From an uncultured Christensenella sp. (GTDB lineage Bacteria > Bacillota > Clostridia > Christensenellales > Borkfalkiaceae): a DNA stretch of 64,000 nt. The translations under genes were made by a program, and so were the position numbers. Position 1 is the stretch's first letter; each line of letters starts with the position of its first letter. The stretch is from NCBI GenBank assembly GCA_910577055.1, contig CAJTKX010000003.1, forward strand, positions 124,001 through 188,000, in the 5' to 3' direction. The notes under the pieces are model-generated. The model made no database searches. It was not told the DNA's origin and saw only the letters and a program-made list of their open reading frames with translations. Below, piece after piece: positions 33,715 through 43,110 of this stretch.

Positions 33715-35034
33715 TTATTTAAAAAATTCGCAATAAATTGCGCGTATACACTTTTCGTAGTCTTCGTTATTGACGCCTACTATTATATTCAGCTCGCTTG
33801 AACCTTGGTCGATTAATTTGATGTTGATATTTGCGTTTGCTATTGCGTTAAAAAGCCTTGCGGAAGTGCCCACCGACGATGACATTCCGTGCCCGACCGT
33901 TGCGATTAGGGCGATATCGTCGATAACGCGTATAATATCCGGCGCAACCGTGGCTTTGATTTTTTCGAGAATTAGTTCAAGTTTTTCTTTGGGCAAGTTG
34001 GCGCTTTCCACAACGAGCGACATTGTGTCTATGCCCGAGGGAATATGCTCGACTGAAATTTCTTCATCGGCAAGAACGCCCAAAACCTTGCAGATAAAGC
34101 CGACCTCGGCGTTCATGTGCGATTTTTCGATAAAAATTACCGTAAAATTCTTTTTGCCCGCTATGCCCGTTACCAAGTTGCCGTTTGGCGTGTAGCGAAT
34201 GCTGGGAAGAATCGCCGTACCCGCGTCCTCGGGACGGAATGTGTTTTTTATCTGTATGGGGATATTCGCCTTGCGCAGCGGAAAAATGCTGTCGCTATGC
34301 AATACGTTCGCGCCCATATAGCTTAGTTCGCGCAGTTCCTTATACGATAGCGATTTGATTTTTGCGGGGCTTTCGACTATCCTCGGGTCGCAAGCAAGAA
34401 AGCCGGATACGTCCGTCCAATTCTCGTAAACGGTTGCGTTAATTGCCCGCGCCACGATAGAGCCGGAAATATCCGAGCCGCCGCGGGAAAAAGTTTTTAC
34501 CTTTCCGTCTACTCCTTTGCCGTAAAAGCCGGGAAAAACTGCGCGTTTTGCACCCGAAACAGCCAAAGAAATAGCTTTATAGGACTTTTCGCCGTCAAAG
34601 CTGCCGTTTTCTTTAAAGAAAATAACGTCCTCGGCGTCGATAAATTTCGCGTCCAAAACCGCTGCAACGATGCGCGCGCAGAGATATTCGCCGCGCGATG
34701 CGGTGAAGTCCTCGCTCTTTTCCCTATCGATAGCGGCTTCGGTTTCGTCCAAAAGCGCGTCTATATCATAGGAAATATTAAGCTCTTTGACGATAGAAAC
34801 GAAGCGCGCCCTAACCGCCGCAAAACTTTTTTTGCAAGTACCGCAGCTTAAAAGCTGTGTATGGCACGCGTACAATAGGTCGGTAACCTTAGTATCGCCC
34901 GAATATCTTTTACCGGGCGCGGAAACAACTATGTATTTTCGCTTGTCGTCGCCGTCCAATATTTTTTTTACGCCGTTTATGACGGTGCCATCCGCCATGG
35001 ACGTGCCGCCGAATTTACAAACCTTTACTGACAT
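33715..35034 (-). CDS. Aspartate kinase
   Basis: 439 aa. N-terminal kinase domain begins 'KVCKFGGTSMADG' with the KFGG motif; 'FSRGGSDISGSIVARAI' and 'YENWTDVSGFLACDPRIV' follow. The C-terminal ~140 residues hold two ACT domains ('VLADEEISVEHIPSG' and 'FNAIANANINIKLIDQGSSE'), which bind feedback inhibitors, normally lysine and/or threonine. First step toward Lys/Thr/Met. It is monofunctional, with no homoserine dehydrogenase domain. Confidence 0.94.
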   Translation of the reverse strand: MSVKVCKFGGTSMADGTVINGVKKILDGDDKRKYIVVSAPGKRYSGDTKVTDLLYACHTQLLSCGTCKKSFAAVRARFVSIVKELNISYDIDALLDETEAAIDREKSEDFTASRGEYLCARIVAAVLDAKFIDAEDVIFFKENGSFDGEKSYKAISLAVSGAKRAVFPGFYGKGVDGKVKTFSRGGSDISGSIVARAINATVYENWTDVSGFLACDPRIVESPAKIKSLSYKELRELSYMGANVLHSDSIFPLRKANIPIQIKNTFRPEDAGTAILPSIRYTPNGNLVTGIAGKKNFTVIFIEKSHMNAEVGFICKVLGVLADEEISVEHIPSGIDTMSLVVESANLPKEKLELILEKIKATVAPDIIRVIDDIALIATVGHGMSSSVGTSARLFNAIANANINIKLIDQGSSELNIIVGVNNEDYEKCIRAIYCEFFK

Positions 35035-35043
35035 AAAATTTCC

Positions 35044-36222
35044 TTAAATAATCGCCTTTGCCTCAACGTAATATCTTTTTTCGTAGCCCTCGCCCATTGA
35101 AAAGGTCTTGCGGGGCAAGTTGCCGCCGTTCTCTATAAGGTGAAAAAAGTCGCCCTTTCCGATTGCCGGCAACAAAATGCCAACGCCGCCGATTTCGGTC
35201 AACTTGATTAAATCGTCGTCGCCGTGGATATAGTCAACCTCTCCGCCGTGTTCGGATATAAACGACGAAATGCGTTTGTCAAGCTCGCGTATTCCTTGGG
35301 GCGTATTTGCGTTGAACGGAATTTGCGATTTTGACCCCTTCACTACAATATACGCTTTTCCGCTGCCCGAGGGTTGCAATTTGCGTAAAAATAAACCGGG
35401 ATTGTCTGTTTTTATAAATCTGTGAATAGGTTCGAACTTCAACGCATTGTCAAACACATTCACCGCCTCGACCAAAGCGTAACGCGCGGGGTGGTTTTCC
35501 CATTGCTTTGCGCCAAGGGCGGGCTTAATATTCTCCCAACACTTTTTGGCGGTGGCAAGGGAATGGTTACCGTCCCCTACCGCAAACAACAGCCCGTCGG
35601 AGTCGGCGTTTAAAAGCGAATAAAATGCGTTTTTAACTTCCTCAGAGTTATTAATGTAAGTACCCTTTATATGTCCGCCGCCGCACGATAAATCAAAATC
35701 GTAAAGCGTTTCTCCGCGTTTTACCGTATTTAAAACGACGTTGTTCAAGTCGTTATACAAAAGCATAACGTGCGGAAGCTCCAACGGGGCGTTTTCCCTT
35801 ATTTTAACGCGGGGCGGAATACGCTCCTTTATAGTATCCTCGGTTGAGCGGATTGGCGTTCTTACGCCGACTTCGTAAGAATAATATTCCAAATCGACGG
35901 CAATCACAACGCCCGTGCGCGTGCCCGACGCGGTAGTGCGCTCGACAAGAATAAATCCGCCCGAAATCTTTTTAAAAATGCCGCCCGAAAGGTACTCGCG
36001 CATGTTTCGATTGATGCGCGCGATACGCTGTTCGGGCCGGTCGTTGAGATAAATCTCTGGAAATATTAAGTTATAAGAGGACGGTTTGCCCGCAGAAATT
36101 CTTTCAACCTCTTGCCAATACGCATAGTCGGAAGTGTATTGGTCGCAAGCATTTACCGCCCACGCGCTCATATCCACGCCGTCTGCCGGCAAAAGGATAT
36201 CGGGAATTTTTATAGAGTTCAT
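35044..36222 (-). CDS. DUF1015-family protein
   Basis: 392 aa, close to the family's usual length (about 400). The conserved block 'FAVGDGNHSLATAKKCWE' near 215-232 corresponds to the DGxHR/S motif of DUF1015. 'PSSYNLIFPEI' and 'ACDQYTSD' near the N-terminus also fit. The function is not established; in some clostridia the family is found near serine-biosynthesis genes, but that is recollection. Here it lies between the c-di-AMP synthase locus and aspartate kinase. Confidence 0.85.
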   Translation of the reverse strand: MNSIKIPDILLPADGVDMSAWAVNACDQYTSDYAYWQEVERISAGKPSSYNLIFPEIYLNDRPEQRIARINRNMREYLSGGIFKKISGGFILVERTTASGTRTGVVIAVDLEYYSYEVGVRTPIRSTEDTIKERIPPRVKIRENAPLELPHVMLLYNDLNNVVLNTVKRGETLYDFDLSCGGGHIKGTYINNSEEVKNAFYSLLNADSDGLLFAVGDGNHSLATAKKCWENIKPALGAKQWENHPARYALVEAVNVFDNALKFEPIHRFIKTDNPGLFLRKLQPSGSGKAYIVVKGSKSQIPFNANTPQGIRELDKRISSFISEHGGEVDYIHGDDDLIKLTEIGGVGILLPAIGKGDFFHLIENGGNLPRKTFSMGEGYEKRYYVEAKAII

Positions 36223-36229
36223 AGACCCC

Positions 36230-36337
36230 TCACACGTTCAAAACCAAAATAGCGAATACGGCAAGCACTATTGCAAGAATTTTAATGGGTATGTGCTTGG
36301 TGAACAGCCCGACTAAAAAATTTTTGAATTTTTTCAT
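36230..36337 (-). CDS. 35-aa CdaR/YbbR-like membrane anchor (miniature)
   Basis: ATG at 36337 overlaps the cdaA stop (ATGA); GGAGGGG lies 5 bases upstream inside cdaA. The product starts MKKFKNFLVGLFTKH and continues IPIKILAIVLAVFAILVLNV. It matches the amphipathic-plus-transmembrane start of CdaR/YbbR proteins ('NI.LKILALVLA..LW'), which normally follow cdaA, but it stops before any YbbR domain. Expression is well supported by the ribosome site and coupling. It could be a minimal regulator of CdaA or a truncated relic; downstream DNA shows no leftover YbbR coding. Confidence 0.7.
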   Translation of the reverse strand: MKKFKNFLVGLFTKHIPIKILAIVLAVFAILVLNV

Positions 36338-37155
36338 AATTTCCCCTCCGCGGTAAGGTCAGACCAATAATATTCCGAAAGAGCGTTTTTAATATCCGCA
36401 GCGTCTGCGTATTTCTTTCTGATAGCGCCGTTTTTTGCAATCGATATAATTCCCGTTTCTTCCGAAACGACGATAGCGGTTACGCTTGCAACCGAGGTCA
36501 CGCCAAGCGCGGCACGGTGGCGGCTGCCCATATCCTTGGGAAGTTTTTCGCTTTGGGCAAGGGGTAAAAAGCAACCCGCGGCATAAATTTTGTTTCCCTC
36601 TATTACCATAGCGCCGTCATGCAGCGGAGCTTTGGGGTAAAAAACGGCTTCAATCATCTGCGAGGTGATATCCGCATTGACAACCGTTCCGCTTTCAATA
36701 ATTCCTTCGGGCAAGTTTTCGTTGGAAAGCACGATAAGCGCGCCAATATCTTTTTTAGACATATTTTGCACAGCGCGCACCGTTTCTTCGATGATAAGCT
36801 CAACGCCCGTTCCGGTGAAATTGTCTTTTTTGTTGCTCTTCTTCACATTCGAGTCAAGCAACGAACGCTTGATTTCCGTATGGAACATAGTAAAGACCAA
36901 AAGCGCAATCATCAAAATGACTATAAGCAACAACTCTTGCGAAAGTTTGTCGTTATCCGTTAAGGCGAACGCCAAACCGCTGATTACGATAGCGCCCGTT
37001 ACGACGGCGATAAACTTACCGCCTTTATTCGTTATAAGAATTTTAAAAACGTAATAAAAAACAACGGCAATTAAGATGAACTGTAACAAGTAGCCCAACC
37101 AATTCTGCCCGAACGAATTAAAAAACTCTTTAAATCTTTCTCCAATATTTCCCAT
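36334..37155 (-). CDS. cdaA: Membrane diadenylate cyclase (c-di-AMP synthase)
   Basis: 273 aa from ATG 37155, which has GGTGAG 5 bases upstream; a GTG at 37164 is less likely. Three membrane segments (about 20-40, 47-64, 74-92), then the DAC domain with DGA ('PLHDGAMVIEG') and RHR ('MGSRHRAALGV') catalytic motifs. It makes cyclic di-AMP, which controls potassium uptake and cell-wall homeostasis. The gene order keeps only a 35-aa CdaR-like partner, and glmM is not adjacent. Confidence 0.94.
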   Translation of the reverse strand: MGNIGERFKEFFNSFGQNWLGYLLQFILIAVVFYYVFKILITNKGGKFIAVVTGAIVISGLAFALTDNDKLSQELLLIVILMIALLVFTMFHTEIKRSLLDSNVKKSNKKDNFTGTGVELIIEETVRAVQNMSKKDIGALIVLSNENLPEGIIESGTVVNADITSQMIEAVFYPKAPLHDGAMVIEGNKIYAAGCFLPLAQSEKLPKDMGSRHRAALGVTSVASVTAIVVSEETGIISIAKNGAIRKKYADAADIKNALSEYYWSDLTAEGKL

Positions 37156-37242
37156 AGCACTCACCGAACAATAAATTACCGAAGTTTAACTATATTATAT
37201 AATTAAAATATTAAAAAATAAAGCGTTTACACCCGGCTAATT

Positions 37243-38223
37243 TTATCCAACGTCGAAAAAAATCGCATTTTGTACCGTTAGAACGGCGCTTTGAGGGGTC
37301 AAACGTCCGCACTTCATATCCGATATGCAAGAATAAATATATTCAACCCACTTTTCAAGGCGCTTTAATCCTATTCTTTCGGCTTGCTCACGGCTCTTTT
37401 TTACTCCGTATTCTTTCATTTTCAAAAGCTTTGAAAGCTCCGCATCGCTCTCGCCCGAAGAAAGTATTGTCAAAAGGTTTTTAAAGTAGTTGAAAAGTCC
37501 ATTTAAAAGAAAAACCTCGTCGCCGGCTTTCTTTTGCAGCTCGTCGGCAATTTCGCAAAACTTTGTAAAGTTGCGCTGAGCGACTGCGCCCGTAAGCTCG
37601 TAAATTCTGTAATCGGCGTCCTTATATACAAGCTCGTCAACCTCTTCGCGGGTAAGCGTACCCGATTGCTTATAGTCGATAAGCTTTTGCACCTCCACGG
37701 CAACGCGAGCCATATTGCAAAGACAGTACTCCGCAATGCTTTCGCAACACGAGGTTGAGGTATTCACGCCCGCGCGCCTAAGCGTTATGTATACCCATTT
37801 CGAAACGGTGTCCGTATCGGCTTTGCCGCAATCGACGAAAGCGACCGAATGCTTACGCTTTAAATCTACGCCCTTTTTCGCGCCCGAATTGACGATTATA
37901 AGAATCGAAGAGGACGGGAAATTTTCAAAAAGATTTTTCAGATAATTTTCGTACTCGCTCTCGGTGGGGTAAAATTCGCTGACCTTTATAACGCGCTTTT
38001 CCGCCATAAACGGATAGTTCTTTACTGCCGAAACAAGGGCGGATATCCCGCCACCCTTTAATGCATCGCCGTCGAAAGACGTAAAATTCAGTTCGGGCAT
38101 CTGCAAAAAGGCGGATTTTATCTGCTCTTCTCCTTTCATTCTGAAATAAGCGTCATCGCCCTCCAAAAGGTAGATTGACTTAGCGCCCTCCGCTATGCTC
38201 TGTTTTAATTCCGTGTATTTCAT
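37243..38223 (-). CDS. holA: DNA polymerase III delta subunit
   Basis: 326 aa. N-terminal 'SIYLLEGDDAYFRMKGEEQI' and 'LNFTSFDGDAL' are typical; the middle domain lacks a P-loop, as expected for delta; the C-terminal collar domain has 'VFLLNGLFNYFKNLL'. The clamp-loader wrench subunit opens the beta clamp. It overlaps the LysR gene by 4 bases. Confidence 0.88.
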   Translation of the reverse strand: MKYTELKQSIAEGAKSIYLLEGDDAYFRMKGEEQIKSAFLQMPELNFTSFDGDALKGGGISALVSAVKNYPFMAEKRVIKVSEFYPTESEYENYLKNLFENFPSSSILIIVNSGAKKGVDLKRKHSVAFVDCGKADTDTVSKWVYITLRRAGVNTSTSCCESIAEYCLCNMARVAVEVQKLIDYKQSGTLTREEVDELVYKDADYRIYELTGAVAQRNFTKFCEIADELQKKAGDEVFLLNGLFNYFKNLLTILSSGESDAELSKLLKMKEYGVKKSREQAERIGLKRLEKWVEYIYSCISDMKCGRLTPQSAVLTVQNAIFFDVG

Positions 38224-39113
38224 ACGCCGTCCTTGTTGAACATTGCCAAAAATTCTTTCATTGCAAATGACAAAGTTACATGCTTTGCAATGGCAACGCC
38301 TATACCGCGAACGGGCAACGTGGGGGTGGTTTTAATCTCGAAAAGCTCGCCGCTGTCGAATTCCGCCGTGCAATACTCGCGCGGGATACAGCCGATGCCC
38401 ATTCCCTTAATTACAAGCTTTTTCATTAAATCCCAATTCGCAACCTCGATATCGGGGCTGAAATGCACGCCCAAAATTTCCTCTGACGAAGAAAGCGCGC
38501 GCCGTGCTACCGTGTTGGCTTCAATCATTAAAAGGGGATAATCGTGCAAGTGCTTTAAAGGTATTTCGTTTAATTGAAGCTCGGCGTATTTCTTGCCCGC
38601 AACAAACACGTCGGATAAATGCGTCACCGTGCCGTAAAATCTTACGTCGTCGTCCTCCAACGGAAGGTTGATAAACGCAATATCGCACCGCCCCTCTTTA
38701 AGCTGATTGACTGTGTTCGGGGAAGTGGAAGAAATAAGTTCCAATTTCACGGCGGGGTACTTTTCGTTAAACTGCGCCAACTTATCGGACAAAACGTGCG
38801 AAAAGATAGAGTCCGTCGCACCTATTCTGATAGTTCCCGTTGCGGTTGTTTTAAGCTCGGTCAATTTGTTTTCCGCGCCCTCTAAAAGTTCAAGCGCTTC
38901 TTCAACTTGACTGAATATAAGCTTGCCGCCGCTTGCGGAAAGTTCCATACCCTTATGAGTGCGGTTGAAAAGAGAAACGCCGAGCTGCCCTTCAAGCTGT
39001 TTTATCGCTTGCGACACCGCGGGCTGAGAAATGAACAGCTCTTGCGCGGCTTTAGTAAGCGACCCGCACTTTGCCACCGTATAAAAAACTTTGTAAAGTT
39101 CCAAATTAACCAT
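38220..39113 (-). CDS. LysR-family transcriptional regulator
   Basis: 297 aa. Winged HTH at 1-60 with 'GSLTKAAQELFISQPAVSQAI' in the recognition region (21 positions spanned), a linker helix, then a periplasmic-binding-like effector domain (about 90-290; 'GTIRIGATDSIF', 'GMGIGCIPREY'). The effector is unknown. It lies in a leftward run between mnmE and holA rather than divergent from a target, so its regulon cannot be inferred from position. Confidence 0.93.
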   Translation of the reverse strand: MVNLELYKVFYTVAKCGSLTKAAQELFISQPAVSQAIKQLEGQLGVSLFNRTHKGMELSASGGKLIFSQVEEALELLEGAENKLTELKTTATGTIRIGATDSIFSHVLSDKLAQFNEKYPAVKLELISSTSPNTVNQLKEGRCDIAFINLPLEDDDVRFYGTVTHLSDVFVAGKKYAELQLNEIPLKHLHDYPLLMIEANTVARRALSSSEEILGVHFSPDIEVANWDLMKKLVIKGMGIGCIPREYCTAEFDSGELFEIKTTPTLPVRGIGVAIAKHVTLSFAMKEFLAMFNKDGV

Positions 39114-39153
39114 AAATTTTCAATAGACCCCTATATATGTCCCAAATAAGGCA

Positions 39154-40449
39154 CTATTTTCCTACGCAGAATTTTGCAAAAACGGTAGAAATAATTTCCT
39201 CGTTGGCGGTTTCGCCCGTAATTTCCCCGAGGGCGTCCCACGCGTCTTTTAAGTCCACCGAGATTATATCCAAGGTGAGTACTTCCAAATTTTCCGTTGC
39301 GGATTTTAACGCTTCCGCCGCCCTTAAAAGCGCAGAATAGTGTCTTTCTTCAACGATATAAGCTTTATCCAAAGCGGTATCGCCGAAGCCCTTTTCCGCA
39401 ATAAGATTTTTCAATTTATCTACGCCCTCGCCCGTCTTTGCAGACACGGCGATATCATACTTACCTATGGGCTTCTTGATATCCGATTTATTGAAAACCT
39501 TGATTACCGCACCGCTTGGTTGGTCGGGCAATTCCACCTCTTCCCCTTCGCTGACAGAAAGAATTATATCCGCCGAGTTTATTATCTGTCTTGCGCGCTC
39601 TATTCCTATGCTTTCTACGCAACCGGCGCGTTCACGAATGCCCGCGGTATCTACAAGATTGTATTTTACTCCGTTAATCTCGATTACGCCTTCCACCGCG
39701 TCGCGGGTGGTGCCCTCTTCCGCCGAAACAATAGCCTTATCGTAGCCCAACAGCGCGTTTAAAAGCGAGCTTTTACCCGTATTGGGCTTGCCGCAGAGGG
39801 CAACGGTTACGCCCTCCTTTATCTTTTTACCGCAATTGTAACTTTGCAAAAGCCCGTCGATTTCTACCTTTAATCCGGCAATTTCAGCGGCAATTCTTTT
39901 CAAATCAAGACCGCTTTCGTCTTCTTCGGGGTAGTCTATTTCAACAGCAGCCTCAGCCAAAATGTCTTTTAACGAATTTTGCAGCCTTTTAACCTCGGTT
40001 GAAAGCTTTTCGCCGTACATCATACTTCCCGCACGCAAAAGCGCAAGACTTTCGGCGTTTATCATATCAGCCATTCCCTCAGCCGAAGCAAGCGTAAGTT
40101 TTCCGTTCAAAAAGGCGCGTTTTGTAAACTCGCCCCGCTCAGCAAGGCGCGCGCCGAGAGATATGCACTTTTTTAAAATTCCGCGCGCTATCTGAACGCC
40201 GCCGTGGCAGTGAAGCTCGATAACGTCCTCACCCGTAAACGATTTAGGCGCCTTGAAATATACTAAAAAGCCGTAGTCGGTGAAGCCGTCGCCCTCGATA
40301 TTGCCAGCGTACATATAATTAGGCTCGAAGTGTTTATTTGGCGTAAAAATATTGTTGGCGATTTCAAGACAATTTTCGCCGCTTATTCTTATTATCGCAA
40401 CGCCGCCCGTGCCCGCGGCGGTGGCTATTGCCGCAATACTTTCTTGCAT
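39154..40449 (-). CDS. mnmE: tRNA modification GTPase MnmE
   Basis: 431 aa, slightly short for the family (about 450-460). N-terminal formyl-THF-binding domain ('AAIATAAGTGGVAIIRISG'), helical domain, and G domain with GKPNTGKSS, switch 'GTTRDAVEG', 'DTAG' and 'NKSD'. It ends in CVGK, the conserved C-x-G-K tail needed for modification. With MnmG it makes the carboxymethylaminomethyl group on U34. mnmG is not in the window. Confidence 0.95.
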   Translation of the reverse strand: MQESIAAIATAAGTGGVAIIRISGENCLEIANNIFTPNKHFEPNYMYAGNIEGDGFTDYGFLVYFKAPKSFTGEDVIELHCHGGVQIARGILKKCISLGARLAERGEFTKRAFLNGKLTLASAEGMADMINAESLALLRAGSMMYGEKLSTEVKRLQNSLKDILAEAAVEIDYPEEDESGLDLKRIAAEIAGLKVEIDGLLQSYNCGKKIKEGVTVALCGKPNTGKSSLLNALLGYDKAIVSAEEGTTRDAVEGVIEINGVKYNLVDTAGIRERAGCVESIGIERARQIINSADIILSVSEGEEVELPDQPSGAVIKVFNKSDIKKPIGKYDIAVSAKTGEGVDKLKNLIAEKGFGDTALDKAYIVEERHYSALLRAAEALKSATENLEVLTLDIISVDLKDAWDALGEITGETANEEIISTVFAKFCVGK

Positions 40450-40516
40450 ATAACCCCAAAGTATAACTTAAACTTATACACTTTTTTAAAAGTATAACAC
40501 CCAAATATAAAAATGT

Positions 40517-40544
40517 AAAGAAAAAGAGTACCTATACGGTACCC
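40517..40544 (-). terminator. Terminator of the 288-aa membrane protein gene
   Basis: GGGTACC/GGTACTC stem (40544-40526), followed on the minus strand by TTTTTCTTT. Confidence 0.8.
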
Positions 40545-40554
40545 TTTTAAGATA

Positions 40555-41421
40555 TTAATTTTCGAACGGGTCGTCGTTGTTGCCGCCGTTTCCGAACTCC
40601 GAGAACGGGTCGTCGGGAGCATCGCTTTTCGGACCGCTGTCTGCGTTTGAGTTAAACTCTCCCTCGTAAGGGTTGCGCGAATAGGGGTTTTGATTGTAAG
40701 GGTTTTGGTCAAAGCTTTGTTGTTGGCGGTACTGTTGGTACATTCTGTACTGCCGCTCTTGCTCACGACGGACATAATCGCGGTAGTTCATTCCGCCGTT
40801 GTTGCGTAGAATGAATATGAGAATGCCTTGAACGGGAAACAAGATGCTTGTAACGGTGAAAAGCATATACCTTTTTGCGGCGAAAGTTTGGAAGAATGCC
40901 GAAAGGGTGAACACTTGCATAACAAGGAACGCCAAGTCCATTGTGCTTAAAATAAATTTGTCTAAAATTTCATAGCACCAACCAGCCCACAGCAACTCGG
41001 GATAGTCGCTTATATTGCTTGACAATGTTTCAACTTGCCATATCAAGCCATAGGCGTTTGTCGTGTCAACGTATTCTATAAGATTGTAAGCAATAAGAAA
41101 ATAGCGCGCAACGTAGTTTATGATGTAGCCGACTACAAGCAAGGCTTCCAAAATTGCGGCAATAAGTGAGAAGATTTTTGTATCTACGCTTTTGAAAGTT
41201 CGGTTTTTCTGCCCGCAAACGCCTATATAATAGGTGTTGAAAAACGGTATGAAAGCCATCCACCTATGCTTGTAGCCTTCACGACCGGATATTACGAACA
41301 ATCCGACCGCTTGAAATGCAAAAACAATCAAAAAGCATATTCCGCCTACTATGAACGGAACGTACCAAGTATTGCTATTGACGAAGATGTTCGCAACGTT
41401 TGCGTATTCGAAAAAATCCAT
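40555..41421 (-). CDS. Membrane protein with disordered Asn/Gln/Tyr-rich tail
   Basis: 288 aa. Four or five membrane segments (about 20-45, 82-108, 158-182, 188-206). Between the first two, 'GYKHRWMAFIPFFNTYYIG' is a motif of small membrane proteins with a DUF-type 'FIPF.N.Y..G' loop. The last 75 residues are disordered, with NPYxxNPY repeats and a C-terminal 'DDPF' pair. Function unknown. Monocistronic with its own terminator. The NPY/DPF tail motifs may bind cytoplasmic partners (inference). Confidence 0.75.
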   Translation of the reverse strand: MDFFEYANVANIFVNSNTWYVPFIVGGICFLIVFAFQAVGLFVISGREGYKHRWMAFIPFFNTYYIGVCGQKNRTFKSVDTKIFSLIAAILEALLVVGYIINYVARYFLIAYNLIEYVDTTNAYGLIWQVETLSSNISDYPELLWAGWCYEILDKFILSTMDLAFLVMQVFTLSAFFQTFAAKRYMLFTVTSILFPVQGILIFILRNNGGMNYRDYVRREQERQYRMYQQYRQQQSFDQNPYNQNPYSRNPYEGEFNSNADSGPKSDAPDDPFSEFGNGGNNDDPFEN

Positions 41422-41503
41422 AAACCACCTTTTTAGGTTATAACATTATATATGAGCCAAATGTTAAAATTAAAATCAGTTTGTGAAAACCTTGTAAAAA
41501 AAT

Positions 41504-42265
41504 TCAATCAAACAGCGGAATATCATACTCCACTTTTTCAAGCGTCAAGCCCTTGGCGGGCATAGTTCTGCCAACCGATTCTCGATCGCCCTCGTTTAAG
41601 GAACGGGCTATTTCTTCTTCGGTCAAACTACCCTCGGCATAGTTCAGCATAGTACCCGCAACAGTGCGGACCATATTGTACAAAAAACCGCCGCCGCAGA
41701 CGGAAATTTCCAAGTCCTTACAAAGCGCGCTTTCCTTTACGGTAACCTTGACGGAGTAAATTTCGCGCACCGTTGTCTTTACTTGCGAGCCGCTTTTGCA
41801 ATAGGCTTTAAAATCGTGCTTCCCGACGAAAGACTCCGATATATGTTGGAGTTTAGCAATATCGACGGGGTTTTTTACCCATACGGAAAACCTATCTTTT
41901 AAGGGATTTCTTCTGTCCGATAAATAGCACCTGTAACAATAAGTTTTTTTCTTTGCGCTGCGGTTTGCGTCGAAATTTCCGGGTGCGGCGCAAGAAAGCA
42001 AAACAGCAATATCGGGCGGCAGAAAGCGGTTTAAAACGTCCGCAATTTTCTCCGCGGGGATAGTTGTATCCGCGTCGAAGTGACAAACTTGCCCCGCCGC
42101 GTGCACGCCGCTGTCCGTTCTGCCGCTTGCCGTGACGTTTGTTTTTTTGCCGAAAACCTTTTCACACGCCTCTTCGAGTTTTTCTTGAACGGTTATTGAG
42201 TTTTTCTGAATTTGCCAACCGCCGTATTCCGTTCCGTCGTAGGCAAGCAAAATTGCATACCTCAT
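41504..42265 (-). CDS. truA: tRNA pseudouridine(38-40) synthase
   Basis: 253 aa. Catalytic Asp in 'ASGRTDSGVHAAGQVCHF' near 52; 'YDGTEYGGWQIQ' start and 'GGGFLYNMVRTVAGTML' are family motifs. It isomerises U38-U40 in the anticodon arm. It overlaps ecfT by 1 base; the ecfA-ecfT-truA order is common in Bacillota. Confidence 0.96.
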   Translation of the reverse strand: MRYAILLAYDGTEYGGWQIQKNSITVQEKLEEACEKVFGKKTNVTASGRTDSGVHAAGQVCHFDADTTIPAEKIADVLNRFLPPDIAVLLSCAAPGNFDANRSAKKKTYCYRCYLSDRRNPLKDRFSVWVKNPVDIAKLQHISESFVGKHDFKAYCKSGSQVKTTVREIYSVKVTVKESALCKDLEISVCGGGFLYNMVRTVAGTMLNYAEGSLTEEEIARSLNEGDRESVGRTMPAKGLTLEKVEYDIPLFD

Positions 42266-43110
42266 CAGCTTAACTTAATATACTCGTAAAATTGCGGGAA
42301 GATATCCGCACAATAGATATTCAACAGCACCACGGCGGCAATAAGCGCGGCAAAGACCAAAAATGCGACAAGGTCGCGCCAACCGAATTTAAGTTTTTTG
42401 TACTTGGTGCGGTTCTTGGAGCTTGAATAACATCTTGCATCCATAGCGTCGCCAAGTTCGTCGGCGCGCCTAAACGCGCTTATTAAAAGAGGAATTAAAA
42501 TAGGCACTATTGCCTTAATTCTTTTAAAGATATTGCCGCTTTCGAAGTCCGCCCCCCTCGCCTTTTGCGCAGAGATGATGCGGTTTGTTTCGTCAATCAG
42601 CGTGGGAATAAACCGCAATGCGATTGACATAATAAGCGCCAACTCGTGAACGGGAAATTTTATATATTTTAAGGGTTTTAAGAGGCTTTCGATACCGTCG
42701 GTAAGCGCAACGGGGGTAGTTGTTAAAGTTAAAACGGACGAAGCCATAACAAGGAAAAACAGCCTTAAAATAAAAAATACGGTAAATATTATTCCCTCTC
42801 GGGTGATTTTGATTATCCACCACTCGGCATAGACAATTTCTCCGCCGTGGAAAAACAAGTTTAAAACAGCGGTAAATATAAGAATAACCAAAATTCCTTT
42901 GACGGAACGCAGCACCCGCCCGAACGGAACGTGCGCCGACGCAATGGCTATGCAAATAACGAGGGCGACCGCAAGCAGCGAGTAGAAATTGTTTGCTACA
43001 AACAAAAGCACGATGAACGCGATAAGCGCCAAAAGCTTTATGCGCGGGTCAAGCTTGTGAGCAAAAGATTGCGTAGGGTAAAATTGACCGAAAGTTACGT
43101 CGTTAAGCAT
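42265..43110 (-). CDS. ecfT: ECF transporter transmembrane subunit EcfT
   Basis: 281 aa, about five or six membrane segments. The cytoplasmic coupling helix has the family Ala-Arg-Gly ('SAQKARGADF'), and a second 'MDARCYSS' motif lies near 225. It couples the ATPase to interchangeable vitamin/metal S-components. Overlaps the fused ATPase gene by 8 bases. Confidence 0.93.
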   Translation of the reverse strand: MLNDVTFGQFYPTQSFAHKLDPRIKLLALIAFIVLLFVANNFYSLLAVALVICIAIASAHVPFGRVLRSVKGILVILIFTAVLNLFFHGGEIVYAEWWIIKITREGIIFTVFFILRLFFLVMASSVLTLTTTPVALTDGIESLLKPLKYIKFPVHELALIMSIALRFIPTLIDETNRIISAQKARGADFESGNIFKRIKAIVPILIPLLISAFRRADELGDAMDARCYSSSKNRTKYKKLKFGWRDLVAFLVFAALIAAVVLLNIYCADIFPQFYEYIKLS

